Shown: positions 36,570-45,752 of the stretch, piece after piece
Layout: each line of letters begins with the position of its first letter
How positions within the stretch are numbered: position 1 is the stretch's first letter
Source: DATARH01 sp963773625
Lineage (GTDB): Bacteria > Pseudomonadota > Alphaproteobacteria > ATCC43930 > CGMCC-115725
DNA length: 64,000 nt
Direction of reading: 5' to 3'
Assembly (NCBI GenBank): GCA_963773625.1
Contig: CAVZCJ010000022.1
Coordinates: 92,877 to 156,876, forward strand
Notes under the pieces: model-generated
Database searches by the model: none
The model's input: only the letters and a program-made list of their open reading frames with translations
What the model was told of the DNA's origin: nothing
Program-made: the position numbers and the translations under genes

Positions 36570-38793
36570 ATGGTTCTGCGGTTGCTGCTGCGCCGCGGTC
36601 TGGTTTACGTCCTGCCGGTGGCCGCGCTGCTGCTGGCGCTGGGCGCGCGGATCGCGGCACCCGATCTGCTCGATCGGCTGATGCTGATCTCGTTCGATCT
36701 CTATCAGCGGATTGCGCCGCGCGCCGCGAGCGACAGCCCGGTACGCATCGTCGACATCGACAACGACAGCCTGAAGCAATATGGGCAATGGCCCTGGCCG
36801 CGCGGCCTCGACGCCCAACTGGTCGACAAATTGCGCACGGCGGGTGCGTCGATCGTCGCCTTCGACATCGTATTTTCAGAGCCCGACCGCACGTCGCCGA
36901 AACTGCTGCTCGATGCGCTCAAGCAGCGCGGCCCGGTCAGTCCCGAGACCACGCAGCTCCTCTCGTCGCTTCCCGACCCCGACGCGCAGCTGGCGGCGGC
37001 GATCAAGTCCGTGCCGACGGTCACGGGGTTCATCCTCGCGAACCAGGGCGAGACCGCCAAACCCGTCGCCAAGGCGGGCTATGCGTTTGCCGGCGACCAG
37101 CCGCTGCGCTTTGTCGAGACCCACGCGGCGGCGATCGCCGATCTGCCCGAGCTGCAAGAAGCCGCCGCCGGCAATGGCTTTCTCAATCGCACCGTCGATT
37201 GGGACGAGATCGTCCGCCGCGCGCCGCTCGATGATGCGCCTCGGCGACAAGCCCGTTCCCTCGCTGGTTGCCGAGATTTTGCGCGTCCGTGCCGGCCCGC
37301 GCGTGCGCACCTATCTCGGCAAGGCCGCCGGCGCCAACGGCCAGACCGGCTTTGGCCAGCACACCGGTCTCAATGCGCTGAAGATCGGCGACCTGATTGT
37401 CCCGACCGACTCCGCCGGCCGGGTCTGGCTCTATTACGCGCCGCACGACCCAAGCCGCTACATTCCGGCGGCGAAAATTCTTTCCGGCGATTTCGACCCG
37501 GCGTTCGTCAAGGACAAGATCGTGCTGATCGGCACCTCGGCCAACGGCGTCGTCAACGACATGCAAGCGACCCCGGTGGCCACCCACGTGCCCGGGGTCG
37601 AGATTCATGCTCAGCTGATCGACCAGATCCTGCACGGTGTCTACCTGACCCGTCCCGACTGGGCGACCGGCGCCGAACTTGTGTTCGCCCTGACGGTGAG
37701 CCTGGTGTTGATCCTGGCGCTGCCGCGCATCGGCGCGCTGGCGAGCGCCTTGGTCGGCGTGCTCGGCATCGCCGTTGCGCTGACGGCGTCGTGGCTCGCC
37801 TTTCGCGACTTCCGGTTGCTGATCGACCCGGTCTATCCGACCACGGTCGTAGCGCTCGTCTATTTCACCTCCTCCGTGCTGGTCTACTTGCGCACCGAGC
37901 TGCGCCACCACGAAATCCGGGGCCAGTTCTCGCGCTACATGTCGCCGCATTACGTCGATGTGCTGGCGAAGAACCCGGAAAAACTCGTGCTCGGCGGCGA
38001 GGCGCGAAACCTGACGGTGATGTTCTGCGACATCCGCGGCTTCACCACGCTGTCCGAAGGGCTGACGCCGCACGAGCTGACCCATCTGATGAACAGCTTC
38101 ACCTCGCCGATGACCGACGCCATCGCCGAATCCGGCGGCACGATCGACAAGTATATCGGCGACTGCATCATGGCATTCTGGAACGCCCCGCTCGACGATC
38201 CCGACCACGCCAAGCACGCTGTCGCCGCAGCGCGCGACATCCGCCGCAAGCTGATCGAGCTGAACCGTGGGCTCAAAGAGGAGGCCGCGGCGGCCGGCAA
38301 GCCGTTTCACGAGCTGCGGGTCGGCATCGGCCTCAACACCGGCGAATGCGTCGTCGGCAATTTCGGCTCGGAGCAGCGCTTCAACTATTCGTTGCTGGGG
38401 GACCCGGTAAACCTCGCCTCGCGGCTCGAGGGTCTGTGCAAGCTCTACACGGTCGATCTGGTGATCGGCGAGGAAACCGCCACGCTGCTCGATGAGCCCC
38501 GGCTAATCGAACTTGATCTCGTCGCGGTCAAGGGCAAGAGCCAGGCGGTCAAGGTTTTCACCTTGCCGCCCGAGGGCGACGCGGCGCCTTACAAGAGCCG
38601 GCACGACGAGTTTATCGCCGCCTATCGCGAGCAGGATTGGGCAGGGGCGCTGGGGGCGCTTGGCTCGTCACCGCTCTCAACCGTGGACTATCTTGCGCCG
38701 CTCCATGCGCTGTACCGTCACCGCATCGCGCATTTCCAGGCCGAGGCGCCGCCGGCAAACTGGGACGGCGTCTACGCCGCCGAAGAAAAATGA
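36570..38793 (+). CDS. CHASE2-domain class III nucleotide cyclase, second paralogue (one-base frameshift)
   Basis: About 740 residues when restored and colinear with the cyclase at 11.6-13.8 kb (VRIVDIDNDSLKQYGQWPWPR; FDIVFSEPDRT; C-terminal PPANWDGVYAAEEK against PPADWDGVFAAQTK). It has an N-terminal anchor, periplasmic CHASE2 domain, three membrane helices (~360-455) and a cyclase domain. The catalytic set is complete: MFCDIRGFT, IDKYIGDCIMAFW, LGDPVNLASRLEG. One extra base at 37226-37231 breaks the frame inside CHASE2. No FecR or TPR-barrel gene accompanies this copy. A lactonase gene follows 13 bases later and is probably co-transcribed. Confidence 0.85.
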
Positions 38794-38806
38794 AGGGAGA
38801 ACCGCC

Positions 38807-39961
38807 ATGCTCGCCCTCTACGCCAGCGTCGGCAATCAGCTGACCCATTACGATGTCGATGTCGCCGGCGCGGCGCTGACCCGCCGCGCCTCGGTCGCCC
38901 TGCCAGCCAATGTGCAATATGTCTGGCCGCACGCCTCGCAGCCTTTTCTCTACGCCGCGACCAGCGACAGCGCCTCGGGCATGGGGCCGGCCGGCGCCAA
39001 CCACCATGTCAGCGCGCTCAAGATCGACAAGGCGTCGGGCGCGCTGTCGCTGCACGGCGCGCCGATCCCGCTGCCAACTCGGCCGATCCATATGGCGACC
39101 GACATCCCGAGCGAGCATGTGCTGGTCGCCTTCAACAATCCCAGCGCAATCCGCGTCTACCGCGTCAACGCCGACTTCACCCCCGGTGCCGAGGTCGCTC
39201 AGCCCGGGCCGATCGACGCCGGCATCTTCGCGCACCAAGTGCGCGCGGCCTTGGACAACAAGCAGGTGATCCTCGTCACCCGCGGCCACGACCCGGCCGG
39301 CGGCAAGCCCGAGGAACCGGGTGCGCTGATGCTGTGGGACTTCAAGGACGGGGTGCTGTCCAACCAGCAGAAGGTCGCGCCCGGCAACGGCTACGGGTTC
39401 GGGCCACGACACCTCGATTTCCACCCATCGGAACCATGGATCTACGTCTCGCTCGAGCGCGAGAACCGGCTCGACATGTTCACGCTGGAGGGTGGCCTGA
39501 TCTCGCCCGAGGCGGCGTTCAAAAAGAATAATCTGTCGCGCCCGGTGCCGCCGGGGGCGCGCCAAGCGGTCGGCACCGTGCATGTCCATCCGAGCGGCAA
39601 GTTCGTCTATGTCGCCAACCGCGCCTCGACCGTGATCGAGGAAGGCGGCCAAAAAGTCTTCGCCGGCGGCGAAAACACGCTCTCCGCTTACGCCATCGAC
39701 CCCGCGACCGGCGAGCCGAACCCGATCCAGCATATCGACACGCGCGGCATCCATTGCCGCACCTTTCACATCGATCCGAGCGGCAAACTGCTGGTCGCCG
39801 CGCACATTCAAGGGATCAGGCTGCGCGACGGCAGCGAGGTGCCTTGCTGCCTGTCGCTGTTCCGCATCGGCGACGACGGCAAGCTCGACTACGTGCGCAA
39901 ATACGACATCGACGTCAGCGGCGGCCGGACGCAGTGGTGGATGGGGATGGTGGAGGTTTAA
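38807..39961 (+). CDS. Lactonase family beta-propeller protein
   Basis: A 384-residue seven-bladed propeller of the 6-phosphogluconolactonase (YbhE/Lactonase) family. Blade repeats of the type HPSEPWIYVSLERENRLDMF and VHPSGKFVYVANRAS are visible. It has no signal peptide. The ATG at 38807 is chosen because an AAGGGAGA lies upstream and the family N-terminus fits. Members hydrolyse sugar lactones, but the closest match may be non-catalytic, so substrate is unassigned. It lies between the cyclase and the DUF2235 gene on the same strand. Confidence 0.8.
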   Translation: MLALYASVGNQLTHYDVDVAGAALTRRASVALPANVQYVWPHASQPFLYAATSDSASGMGPAGANHHVSALKIDKASGALSLHGAPIPLPTRPIHMATDIPSEHVLVAFNNPSAIRVYRVNADFTPGAEVAQPGPIDAGIFAHQVRAALDNKQVILVTRGHDPAGGKPEEPGALMLWDFKDGVLSNQQKVAPGNGYGFGPRHLDFHPSEPWIYVSLERENRLDMFTLEGGLISPEAAFKKNNLSRPVPPGARQAVGTVHVHPSGKFVYVANRASTVIEEGGQKVFAGGENTLSAYAIDPATGEPNPIQHIDTRGIHCRTFHIDPSGKLLVAAHIQGIRLRDGSEVPCCLSLFRIGDDGKLDYVRKYDIDVSGGRTQWWMGMVEV

Positions 39962-39992
39962 GCCGACCGAGTTGCGAACAGGGGAGCGGGGC

Positions 39993-41192
39993 ATGGCGAA
40001 GAACATCGTATTTTGCGCCGACGGCACCTGGAACGGACCGGGCGAACCGGATCACGACGACCAGAACGCGCCGGCCACCAACGTCTTCAAGCTGTTCCTG
40101 GACCTCGCCGGCGTCGACGAGCCGAACACGTCGCAACTCGCCAAAGAGCAGGAACGGGCGCTCAAGAACCCGGACGGCAGCGTCGGACAAGTCGCGAAAT
40201 ACCTCGACGGGGTCGGCAACTCCGAGAACTTCCTGGCGAAAATCCTCGGCGGCGGGTTTGGCGCGGGATTGATCACGCGGATCGTGCGGGGATACACGTT
40301 CGTCTCGCGCAACTACCAGCCGGGCGACCGGGTCTATCTCATCGGGTTCAGCCGCGGCGCCTACACCGCCCGCGCCCTCGCGGGGCTGATCACCGCGAAG
40401 GGTCTTTTGCCACCCGATATGGCAGACCCAAACGATAAGGAGGGCGCTTATCGCCTGGGATCGGCGGTCTGGTACGCATGGCGCCGCGAGCGATTGATCG
40501 CGCAAGGTCATCCGCTCGACCATTTCGAGGAGATCATCTTCGATCTCCCGCATTTCCTGCAGATGCCGCCGCCCGCTTCCAGCATGGTCCCGGCGGAGAT
40601 CGAAACTGTCGCCGTATGGGATACGGTGGGCTCGCTGGGTATTCCGGTCTTCAACGGCCAGCATGTCGCGATCGACGTCTTCCAATTTGCCGACACCGCG
40701 CTGAGCGCCAAGGTGAAGCACGGCCGCCACGCGATCTCGATTGACGAAATGCGGGCAAATTTCACCCCCACCCTTTGGGACCCGGACCCCGCGCGGATCG
40801 TGCAGGTGCTGTTTCCGGGCGCCCATGCCGATGTCGGCGGCGGCTATACGACGAGCAACCGCGAGAGCGGGCTGTCGGACGGCGCCCGGCTTTGGATGAC
40901 CGGCGAGCTGCGGGCGCTCGGGGTGGAATTCGCGGCTGCGCCGACCATCGTCCAGGCCCCCGATCCGACCGGGCCGGCGCACCGCCCATGGTTGAGCCCG
41001 CTGTGGCTGACGCTGCCACGTTCTGCCCGGACGCTGCCGCCCGGCCTCGGCCTTTCCAAGTCGGTGATCGACCGGCTCAACGCCGGCCTCGTCGCGCCCG
41101 ATCCCGGCGCGCCGCCGGAGGCCTATCGTCCGAGCAATATCGCCGCTTATCTGAGCGGTCTCGCACCAGCCGCCGGAATCGTTCCCGTCTGA
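39993..41192 (+). CDS. DUF2235 domain alpha/beta hydrolase
   Basis: A 399-residue protein of the DUF2235 group, which includes the Tle1 phospholipase effectors of type VI secretion. Signatures are IVFCADGTWNG at the N-terminus, the nucleophile motif GFSRGAYTARALAG (about residue 120), the acid-site segment AVWDTVGSLGIP and PGAHADVGGGY near 290. No VgrG, PAAR or other type VI gene is close, so a secreted effector role is not supported; a housekeeping lipase-like enzyme is equally likely. The ATG at 39993 has GGGGAG upstream. Confidence 0.8.
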   Translation: MAKNIVFCADGTWNGPGEPDHDDQNAPATNVFKLFLDLAGVDEPNTSQLAKEQERALKNPDGSVGQVAKYLDGVGNSENFLAKILGGGFGAGLITRIVRGYTFVSRNYQPGDRVYLIGFSRGAYTARALAGLITAKGLLPPDMADPNDKEGAYRLGSAVWYAWRRERLIAQGHPLDHFEEIIFDLPHFLQMPPPASSMVPAEIETVAVWDTVGSLGIPVFNGQHVAIDVFQFADTALSAKVKHGRHAISIDEMRANFTPTLWDPDPARIVQVLFPGAHADVGGGYTTSNRESGLSDGARLWMTGELRALGVEFAAAPTIVQAPDPTGPAHRPWLSPLWLTLPRSARTLPPGLGLSKSVIDRLNAGLVAPDPGAPPEAYRPSNIAAYLSGLAPAAGIVPV

Positions 41193-41219
41193 CCTGTTAT
41201 TCCGCGAAAGGATACCACC

Positions 41220-42582
41220 ATGAGCGACGAACTGCCGACCGCGGCGCGGGTTTCCGATCCCGGCATCCGCGCGCTTTACCGGCTGGAGAACCGCTGGCAG
41301 GCCTGGCTCGATGTCGAGGCGGCGCTGGCCATGGCCCAGGCCGAATTGGGGATCATTCCCAAGGAAGCGGCCGAGGCGATCGCCGCCAAGGCGCGAGTAC
41401 GAGCTGATGGACCGCGCCCGGCTCGACGAAGGGTTCGCGCGCACCGGGCACACGATCGTGCCGCTGGTGTGGGAATTGTCGCGCGTCATCGGCGAGCAAC
41501 ATGGCGGCTGGGTCCATTGGGGCGCGACGACGCAGAACATCACCCAGACCGGCGACCTGCTGGTGTTGCGCCAGGCGCACGGCATTTTCCTGAAGCTGAT
41601 CGCCGACGCGCTGGAGGCCGCCGCTTCGCTCGCCGAACGCGGCGCCGACATGCCCATCCCGGGGCGCACGCACGGCCAGCACGCGCTGCCGGCGACGTTT
41701 GGCTACAAGGTCGCGGTCTGGGTCGACGAGCTGATCCGCCACACCGAGCGCTTCAAGCAGGTAGCGCCGCGCCTCTTCGTCGCGATGCTCGGCGGCGGCG
41801 CCGGCACCTATGCCTCGCTCGGCGAGATGGGGCCGAAGGTGCAGGCCGGGATCGGCAAGCATCTCGGCTTCGGCTCGATGACCGTGCCGTCGCGGGTCAT
41901 CCTCGACCATCTCGCCGAGAACATCTGCATCCTCGGCATGCTGGCGGCGAGTTGCGGGCGGATCGGCCGCGAAATCTACACGCTGATGAAGACCGAGTTC
42001 GGCGAGGTCGAGGAGCCGGTGCCGCCGGGCACGGTCGGCAGTTCGACGATGCCGCAGAAGCGCAACCCAAAACTGTGCCAGGACATCATTGCCGCGGCCG
42101 CCGAGATCAGGTCGATCGTGCCGCTCGCCTTGGAGGCGATGCAGACCGAGCACGAGGCCGACCGCACCACCAGCCTGATGATGGATTCCGCCGAGAGCCG
42201 CGCCTGCATCGCCACCGGCGACATGCTGAGCCGGCTGGTCGAAATCTTCCGCGGGCTGACGCTGCATCCCGAGCGCATGCGCGCCAATCTCGACCTCGGC
42301 GGCGGGCTCATCATGGCCGAGGCGGTGATGCTCGACCTCGGCGCCGCGATCGGCCGCCAGCACGCGCACGACGTCGTTTATGATTCGGCGATGGCGGCGG
42401 CGGTCGAGAACAAATCGTTCGGCGATCTGCTCGCCGCCGACAAGCGCGTCACCGCGCATCTCGACAAGGCGGCGATCCAAAAGCTGCTCGACCCGACCGC
42501 CTATACCGGGCTGTGCGCCCAGATGGCGCGCGACGCCGCGGCGCGCGCTCGGGTGACGGCGAAGGCGATGCGCGAGCGCTGA
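41220..42582 (+). CDS. Adenylosuccinate lyase/3-carboxymuconate cycloisomerase-like lyase (one-base frameshift)
   Basis: About 453 residues when restored; fumarase/aspartase superfamily, class-II lyase. The first 58 codons (GIRALYRLENRWQAWLDVEAALA) are separated from the rest by one extra base at 41391-41396. The remainder shows HWGATTQNITQTGDLLVLRQ, the catalytic GRTHGQHALPATFGYK and the superfamily signature GSSTMPQKRNPKLC. The overall shape resembles PurB and PcaB; neither purine nor protocatechuate neighbours are present, so the true substrate (argininosuccinate, adenylosuccinate, carboxymuconate or other) is open. Confidence 0.8.
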
Positions 42583-42788
42583 GCCGAGTGCGCCTCGCGC
42601 GCACGCCCGCACGAGGCGAAAAAAGATCAGGACCAAACGTTTGATTTTCCTAGATACCGCTTCCAGAAAACAGGCGGTAACAGGCGAATAGCAGGAGGCG
42701 GTTTGCATCGGCAGCGCGGTGGGGGGCGTTGGCTACGTCAGATATGTTCTCTTATTGTTCTCGTCAAGAGGCGGCCGAGCGCCCAAAC

Positions 42789-43172
42789 TCACCGCAGGTT
42801 TCGACCCTCTAAAATCTCGACGACCGCCTTATGATTTCCCAGCGCGGCAACATTTGCGGCCGTTTCTCCAAACTCATTCTTGATCAATGCATCGGCCCCT
42901 AATTCCAGCAAATATCGCACGGCCTCCGTCTGGCCCCGCATTGCGGCGCCATGCAGTGGAGTATTTCCGAGGTCGCCCACAGCATTAACATCTGCGCCAG
43001 CCGCTAGCAGAACCCTCATGTCGTCAAGGGCACCCAAGCGGGCGGTGAGATGCAATAAGGTGTCATCTACCGCTCCCGGCTGGTTTGGGTCCGAAATTTC
43101 CAAGCCGAGAAACTCCGGATGGCCGCGATATTTCTTGATAACGGCTGCTAGTGCGGTCTTGAGCGCCGCCAT
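42789..43172 (-). CDS. Ankyrin repeat protein
   Basis: A 127-residue protein with about three ankyrin repeats: DTLLHLTARLGALDDMRVLLAAGADVNAVG, NTPLHGAAMRGQTEAVRYLLELGADAL and a final partial repeat (ETAANVAALGNHKAVVEIL). The first ~35 residues (ALAAVIKKYRGHPEFLGLEI) are non-repeat. ATG 43172 is used; an upstream extension to 43343 overlaps the hemD-like gene and is rejected as low-complexity Arg-rich translation. It is 5 bases downstream of uroporphyrinogen-III synthase, but a link to heme synthesis is not implied. Ankyrin repeats usually mediate protein contacts. Confidence 0.82.
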   Translation of the reverse strand: MAALKTALAAVIKKYRGHPEFLGLEISDPNQPGAVDDTLLHLTARLGALDDMRVLLAAGADVNAVGDLGNTPLHGAAMRGQTEAVRYLLELGADALIKNEFGETAANVAALGNHKAVVEILEGRNLR

Positions 43173-43177
43173 AACAG

Positions 43178-43987
43178 CTACCCGAGCGCCGCGACGATGG
43201 CGTTGACCATCGGGCGCAGGTGGAAATTGTCGGGCGGGGCGACCGCGACCGTGCCGCCGGCCGCCTCGATCGCGGCGGCGACGACCGGGCCGACCGCGGC
43301 GAGCTTGGTTTTGGCGAAGCCTTCGGCGAGCGCGTCCTCGCATTTATTGGCGCGCGCGACCTGCTGGAGCCGGCGCAGCTGCGGCGAGCTGGTAAAGGCA
43401 ATCAAATCGACGCGTCCCGCCGCCATCTCGCGGATCGCGTCGAGCACCCGCGTCTCGTCGGCGGCCGAAGCGTAGCTGTAAGGCAGGACGGGATCGACCT
43501 GCGCGCCGGCGCCGCGCAGGAAGTCGACGAGGCCGGGTGGCGCGTCGGGATAAAGCTGCACGGCTACCCGGCGGCCGTGCAGTGTCTCATTTGACAGGGC
43601 GGCGATGATGCCGGCCGTCGTCGGCGGCTCGACCGGCAGGTCAGGCCGCAGGCCCAATTCGCGCAGCCGCCGCGCCGGTTTGGGCCCGCGGGTGATCTTT
43701 CGCACCTGGCCGAGCGTGGCGACGAATTTTTCGGAGAGGTTGGCCGGCTCGGCGAGCTTAGAGAGACGCCCCAGCCCCTCGCCGGTGAAGATGATGAAAT
43801 CGTCCGGCGGATTGGCGATGAAACGCTCGATCCACGCGAGCACCGGCGCCGGATCGGCGGCGTCGCGGATCGCCACCAGCGGGCAGCGCACCACCGCGGC
43901 GCCGTGCTTTTCCAGCATGCCGGCGAGGAGCTCGATCTCGCGCGTCTCGGGGACGACGATCCGCCGCCCCGCCAGAGCACCTGTCAT
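43178..43987 (-). CDS. hemD: Uroporphyrinogen-III synthase family protein
   Basis: A 269-residue HemD-type protein: two-domain fold with an N-terminal motif (GRRIVVPETREIELLAGMLEKHGA), DDFIIFTGEGLGRL and, in the second lobe, VDLIAFTSSPQLRRL and KLAAVGPVVAAAIEAAGG. HemD converts hydroxymethylbilane to uroporphyrinogen III, the branch-point of heme, siroheme and cobalamin. Some sequence features (INSGEGL-like region) suggest it could be a second, specialised paralogue linked to the SUMT-like gene upstream, rather than the main HemD. The ankyrin gene follows closely. Confidence 0.8.
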   Translation of the reverse strand: MTGALAGRRIVVPETREIELLAGMLEKHGAAVVRCPLVAIRDAADPAPVLAWIERFIANPPDDFIIFTGEGLGRLSKLAEPANLSEKFVATLGQVRKITRGPKPARRLRELGLRPDLPVEPPTTAGIIAALSNETLHGRRVAVQLYPDAPPGLVDFLRGAGAQVDPVLPYSYASAADETRVLDAIREMAAGRVDLIAFTSSPQLRRLQQVARANKCEDALAEGFAKTKLAAVGPVVAAAIEAAGGTVAVAPPDNFHLRPMVNAIVAALG

Positions 43988-44014
43988 TCGTCCGCTCCCG
44001 CGGAAACGGTTCCG

Positions 44015-44081
44015 GCCCGCTCCCCCTCCCGGCCACCCAAATCAGCATACTGTCGTTGGGTGGCCGGGAGGGGGAGCGGGC
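44015..44081. repeat. Perfect 26-bp inverted repeat with 15-nt loop
   Basis: Left arm 44015-44040 and right arm 44056-44081 are exact reverse complements (GCCCGCTCCCCCTCCCGGCC core). It lies between the hemD-like gene and the small ORF upstream of it, like a REP-type palindrome. It could act as a transcription attenuator or mRNA-stability hairpin; no T-run follows on either strand. Confidence 0.85.
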
Positions 44082-44125
44082 TGGAGCCGAAGGCGGCGCG
44101 GAGCGCCGCGACACATGTCAGAGCC

Positions 44126-44203
44126 TTAGTGCATCAATCCGGCTGCCCAAAGGGCGCCAAACACTACCATAAGCACGGTCAATGCACCGGCGATCTCGCG
44201 CAT
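44126..44203 (-). CDS. Candidate 25-residue membrane peptide
   Basis: An ATG-to-TAA frame of 25 codons encoding one hydrophobic helix (MREIAGALTVLMVVFGALWAAGLMH). It sits 12 bases after the stop of the SUMT-like gene and precedes a strong 26-bp hairpin. Size and hydrophobicity fit bacterial single-pass micropeptides, but there is no strong ribosome site and no recognised family, so it may be chance. Confidence 0.3.
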   Translation of the reverse strand: MREIAGALTVLMVVFGALWAAGLMH

Positions 44204-44215
44204 GACGAAAAACGC

Positions 44216-44816
44216 TCAGCCGGCGAGCCCGTTCCCGGCGACCGCCTGGACCCGCGCGACGCCAGGGTTGCCGACCCCGTCGACGATCACCGTGAGCCGC
44301 GCGTCCTGAGGGTAGGTAACGACAACCAGGTCGAGCCGGTCGAGGCGGGTCTCCGTCGGCTCGCAAATGCCGTCGTGCAAGCTCGCCGATCACCGTGATC
44401 GCGATCTCAGCCGCCGGCCGATTGCCCGCGATCTGCTCCGCCAGGCTTCGGATGCCGGCGACGCGGTCGCGCTGGGTTGCCGGGGCCGCGAGCATCCGCA
44501 CGACGCTCCAGCCGTCGCGCGCAAAGCGCACGCAGCGCGACAGAGACGCCTCGGGCGCGCCTTCCGCGGCGGCCTCGGCGTAGGTGCCCAGCGGCAGGGC
44601 GCCCGACAGCGTGCCCGCGAGCGCGCGGTCGTAGACGATGACGTTGGCGCTGTCGACGACGTGCCGGGCCGGATCCGACAGCGCGCCGCCGGGCGCGGTT
44701 TCGATCAACCAGAGCTGGCCCGGCTGGACGGCGGGCAAAGGCGAGGTTGTTTCGGGATGACGCCGGGCGACGGCGGGACGAGACGGAGCGGCGGCGATAG
44801 TTTCGGTGACAGACAC
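44216..44816 (-). CDS. Degenerate SUMT-like protein (one-base frameshift)
   Basis: About 199 residues when restored. The first half resembles the N-terminal strand-helix of uroporphyrinogen-III C-methyltransferases (GQLWLIETAPGGALSDPARHVVDSANVIVYDRAL compared with the CobA-type 'G.vwLvGaGPGdpelLT...AdvvlYD'), but the SAM-binding GGDP and later methylase motifs are missing. One extra base at 44376-44383 breaks the frame after VIGE; beyond it DLVVVTYPQDARLTVIVDG runs to NGLAG and stops. It neighbours a HemD-like gene, so a tetrapyrrole link is possible. Catalysis is unlikely. Confidence 0.45.
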
Positions 44817-44923
44817 GAACGTGCCTCCTTAGCTGCATTTTTCGAGCGCCCGCAAGCTGGCTGCAAATCGGCGCTGTAGAAAAACCTAATTCACATTTTA
44901 TTTGTCGTCAATGATGATTTTAA

Positions 44924-44940
44924 AACAGTACGTTACTGTT
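44924..44940. promoter_or_regulatory. Dyad-symmetric site, possible operator
   Basis: AACAGTA-CGT-TACTGTT, a perfect 7-bp inverted repeat with 3-bp spacer in an AT-rich stretch (44880-44950), about 110 bp upstream of the SUMT-like gene start. Symmetry and AT flanks fit a repressor operator; no regulator is identified. Confidence 0.35.
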
Positions 44941-45008
44941 AAATTGACCCGCGGCTAATACGGCGTCGCGAAAGCACGCCGCCGGTAAGACCACGAAACC
45001 GAAAAAAG

Positions 45009-45140
45009 TCAGATGCCGGGCTTGGCGATACCGAACACGAGGCCCAGCGGGAGGACGACCATCATCGTCAGGATCAGCACAATGGCGAGAGTCCGCTCCG
45101 CGCGCGACCATCGCCGCCAATCTTTCGTCCAGTCGCTCAT
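45009..45140 (-). CDS. Small single-pass membrane protein, 43 residues
   Basis: ATG 45140 to TGA 45009, encoding MSDWTKDWRRWSRAERTLA followed by one hydrophobic helix (IVLILTMMVVLPLGLVFGIA) and a short KPGI tail. A GGTAGGG ribosome-site-like stretch lies 4-6 bases upstream. The charged N-terminus and single helix are typical of real small membrane proteins. No family recognised; upstream of the SUMT-like gene on the same strand. Confidence 0.42.
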   Translation of the reverse strand: MSDWTKDWRRWSRAERTLAIVLILTMMVVLPLGLVFGIAKPGI

Positions 45141-45329
45141 CGCCCTACCCAACTACCAAAACAACTCGCACGCATATGATAAGCATTGCTTTCTAAAGCA
45201 TGAGTGAACGCACCGCCTGCGGTGCATTGCCGCAGCCTTGCGCACCGCCGAGCATCCCGCGAAAATCGTGCCAATCGTAGGAAGAGCCGCTCATGGCGGC
45301 CGCCTCACCGATGACAGGGAAGACACGCC

Positions 45330-45623
45330 ATGCCCACATACATCGCGCTGGCCAACTGGACCGATCAGGGCGCCCGGCAAGTCAAGGAATCGCCGAAGCG
45401 CGTCGAACTCGCGCGCAAGACGCTGGAGGAAATGGGCGGCGAATTTCGCTCGCTTTACATGACGATGGGCGATTACGACCTGGTCTTTATCTACGAGGCG
45501 CCCGACGACGCGGTCGCCGCCCGCTTTACGCTGGTGCTCGGTCAGCTCGGCACCGTGCGCACGCGCACGCTGAAGGCTTTCCCCGAGGCGGCCTACCGCG
45601 AGATCATCAATTCGCTGCGCTAG
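45330..45623 (+). CDS. GYD domain protein
   Basis: A 97-residue GYD-domain protein, a dimeric ferredoxin-like fold seen as free-standing proteins in many proteobacteria. Diagnostic segments are YIALANWTDQGARQVKESPKRVE, the GYD-equivalent TMGDYDLVFIYEAPDD and LGTVRTRTLKAFP. The function of the family is not known to me; roles in small-molecule binding are suggested by the fold. A short upstream frame starting at 45238 is not the same protein. The gene is isolated, with 129 bases before the CBS gene. Confidence 0.88.
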   Translation: MPTYIALANWTDQGARQVKESPKRVELARKTLEEMGGEFRSLYMTMGDYDLVFIYEAPDDAVAARFTLVLGQLGTVRTRTLKAFPEAAYREIINSLR

Positions 45624-45752
45624 CCGGGAACGATTACCCGGCATTTACACGTTTTCGCTGGCAAGCCTGCGACATTTTGTCATAGGCTTCTTTTCCCCGG
45701 CGGATGCTTGCCGATCGGCTGCGGCGACATCCGCCCGAGATTGGAGCCCCCA

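Noticed and set aside
39993..41192. Type VI secretion effector (Tle1) assignment for the DUF2235 protein
   Set aside because: The fold fits, but no VgrG, PAAR, Hcp or immunity-like gene is nearby.
42591..42618. Rho-independent terminator after the fumarase-superfamily lyase gene
   Set aside because: A CGCCTCG/CGAGGCG stem is present, but it is followed by A residues on the plus strand and has no U-run in the needed place on either strand.
43172..43343. Longer ankyrin protein starting at 43343
   Set aside because: The extension overlaps the hemD-like gene and is Arg-rich low-complexity translation; the ATG at 43172 fits the domain start.
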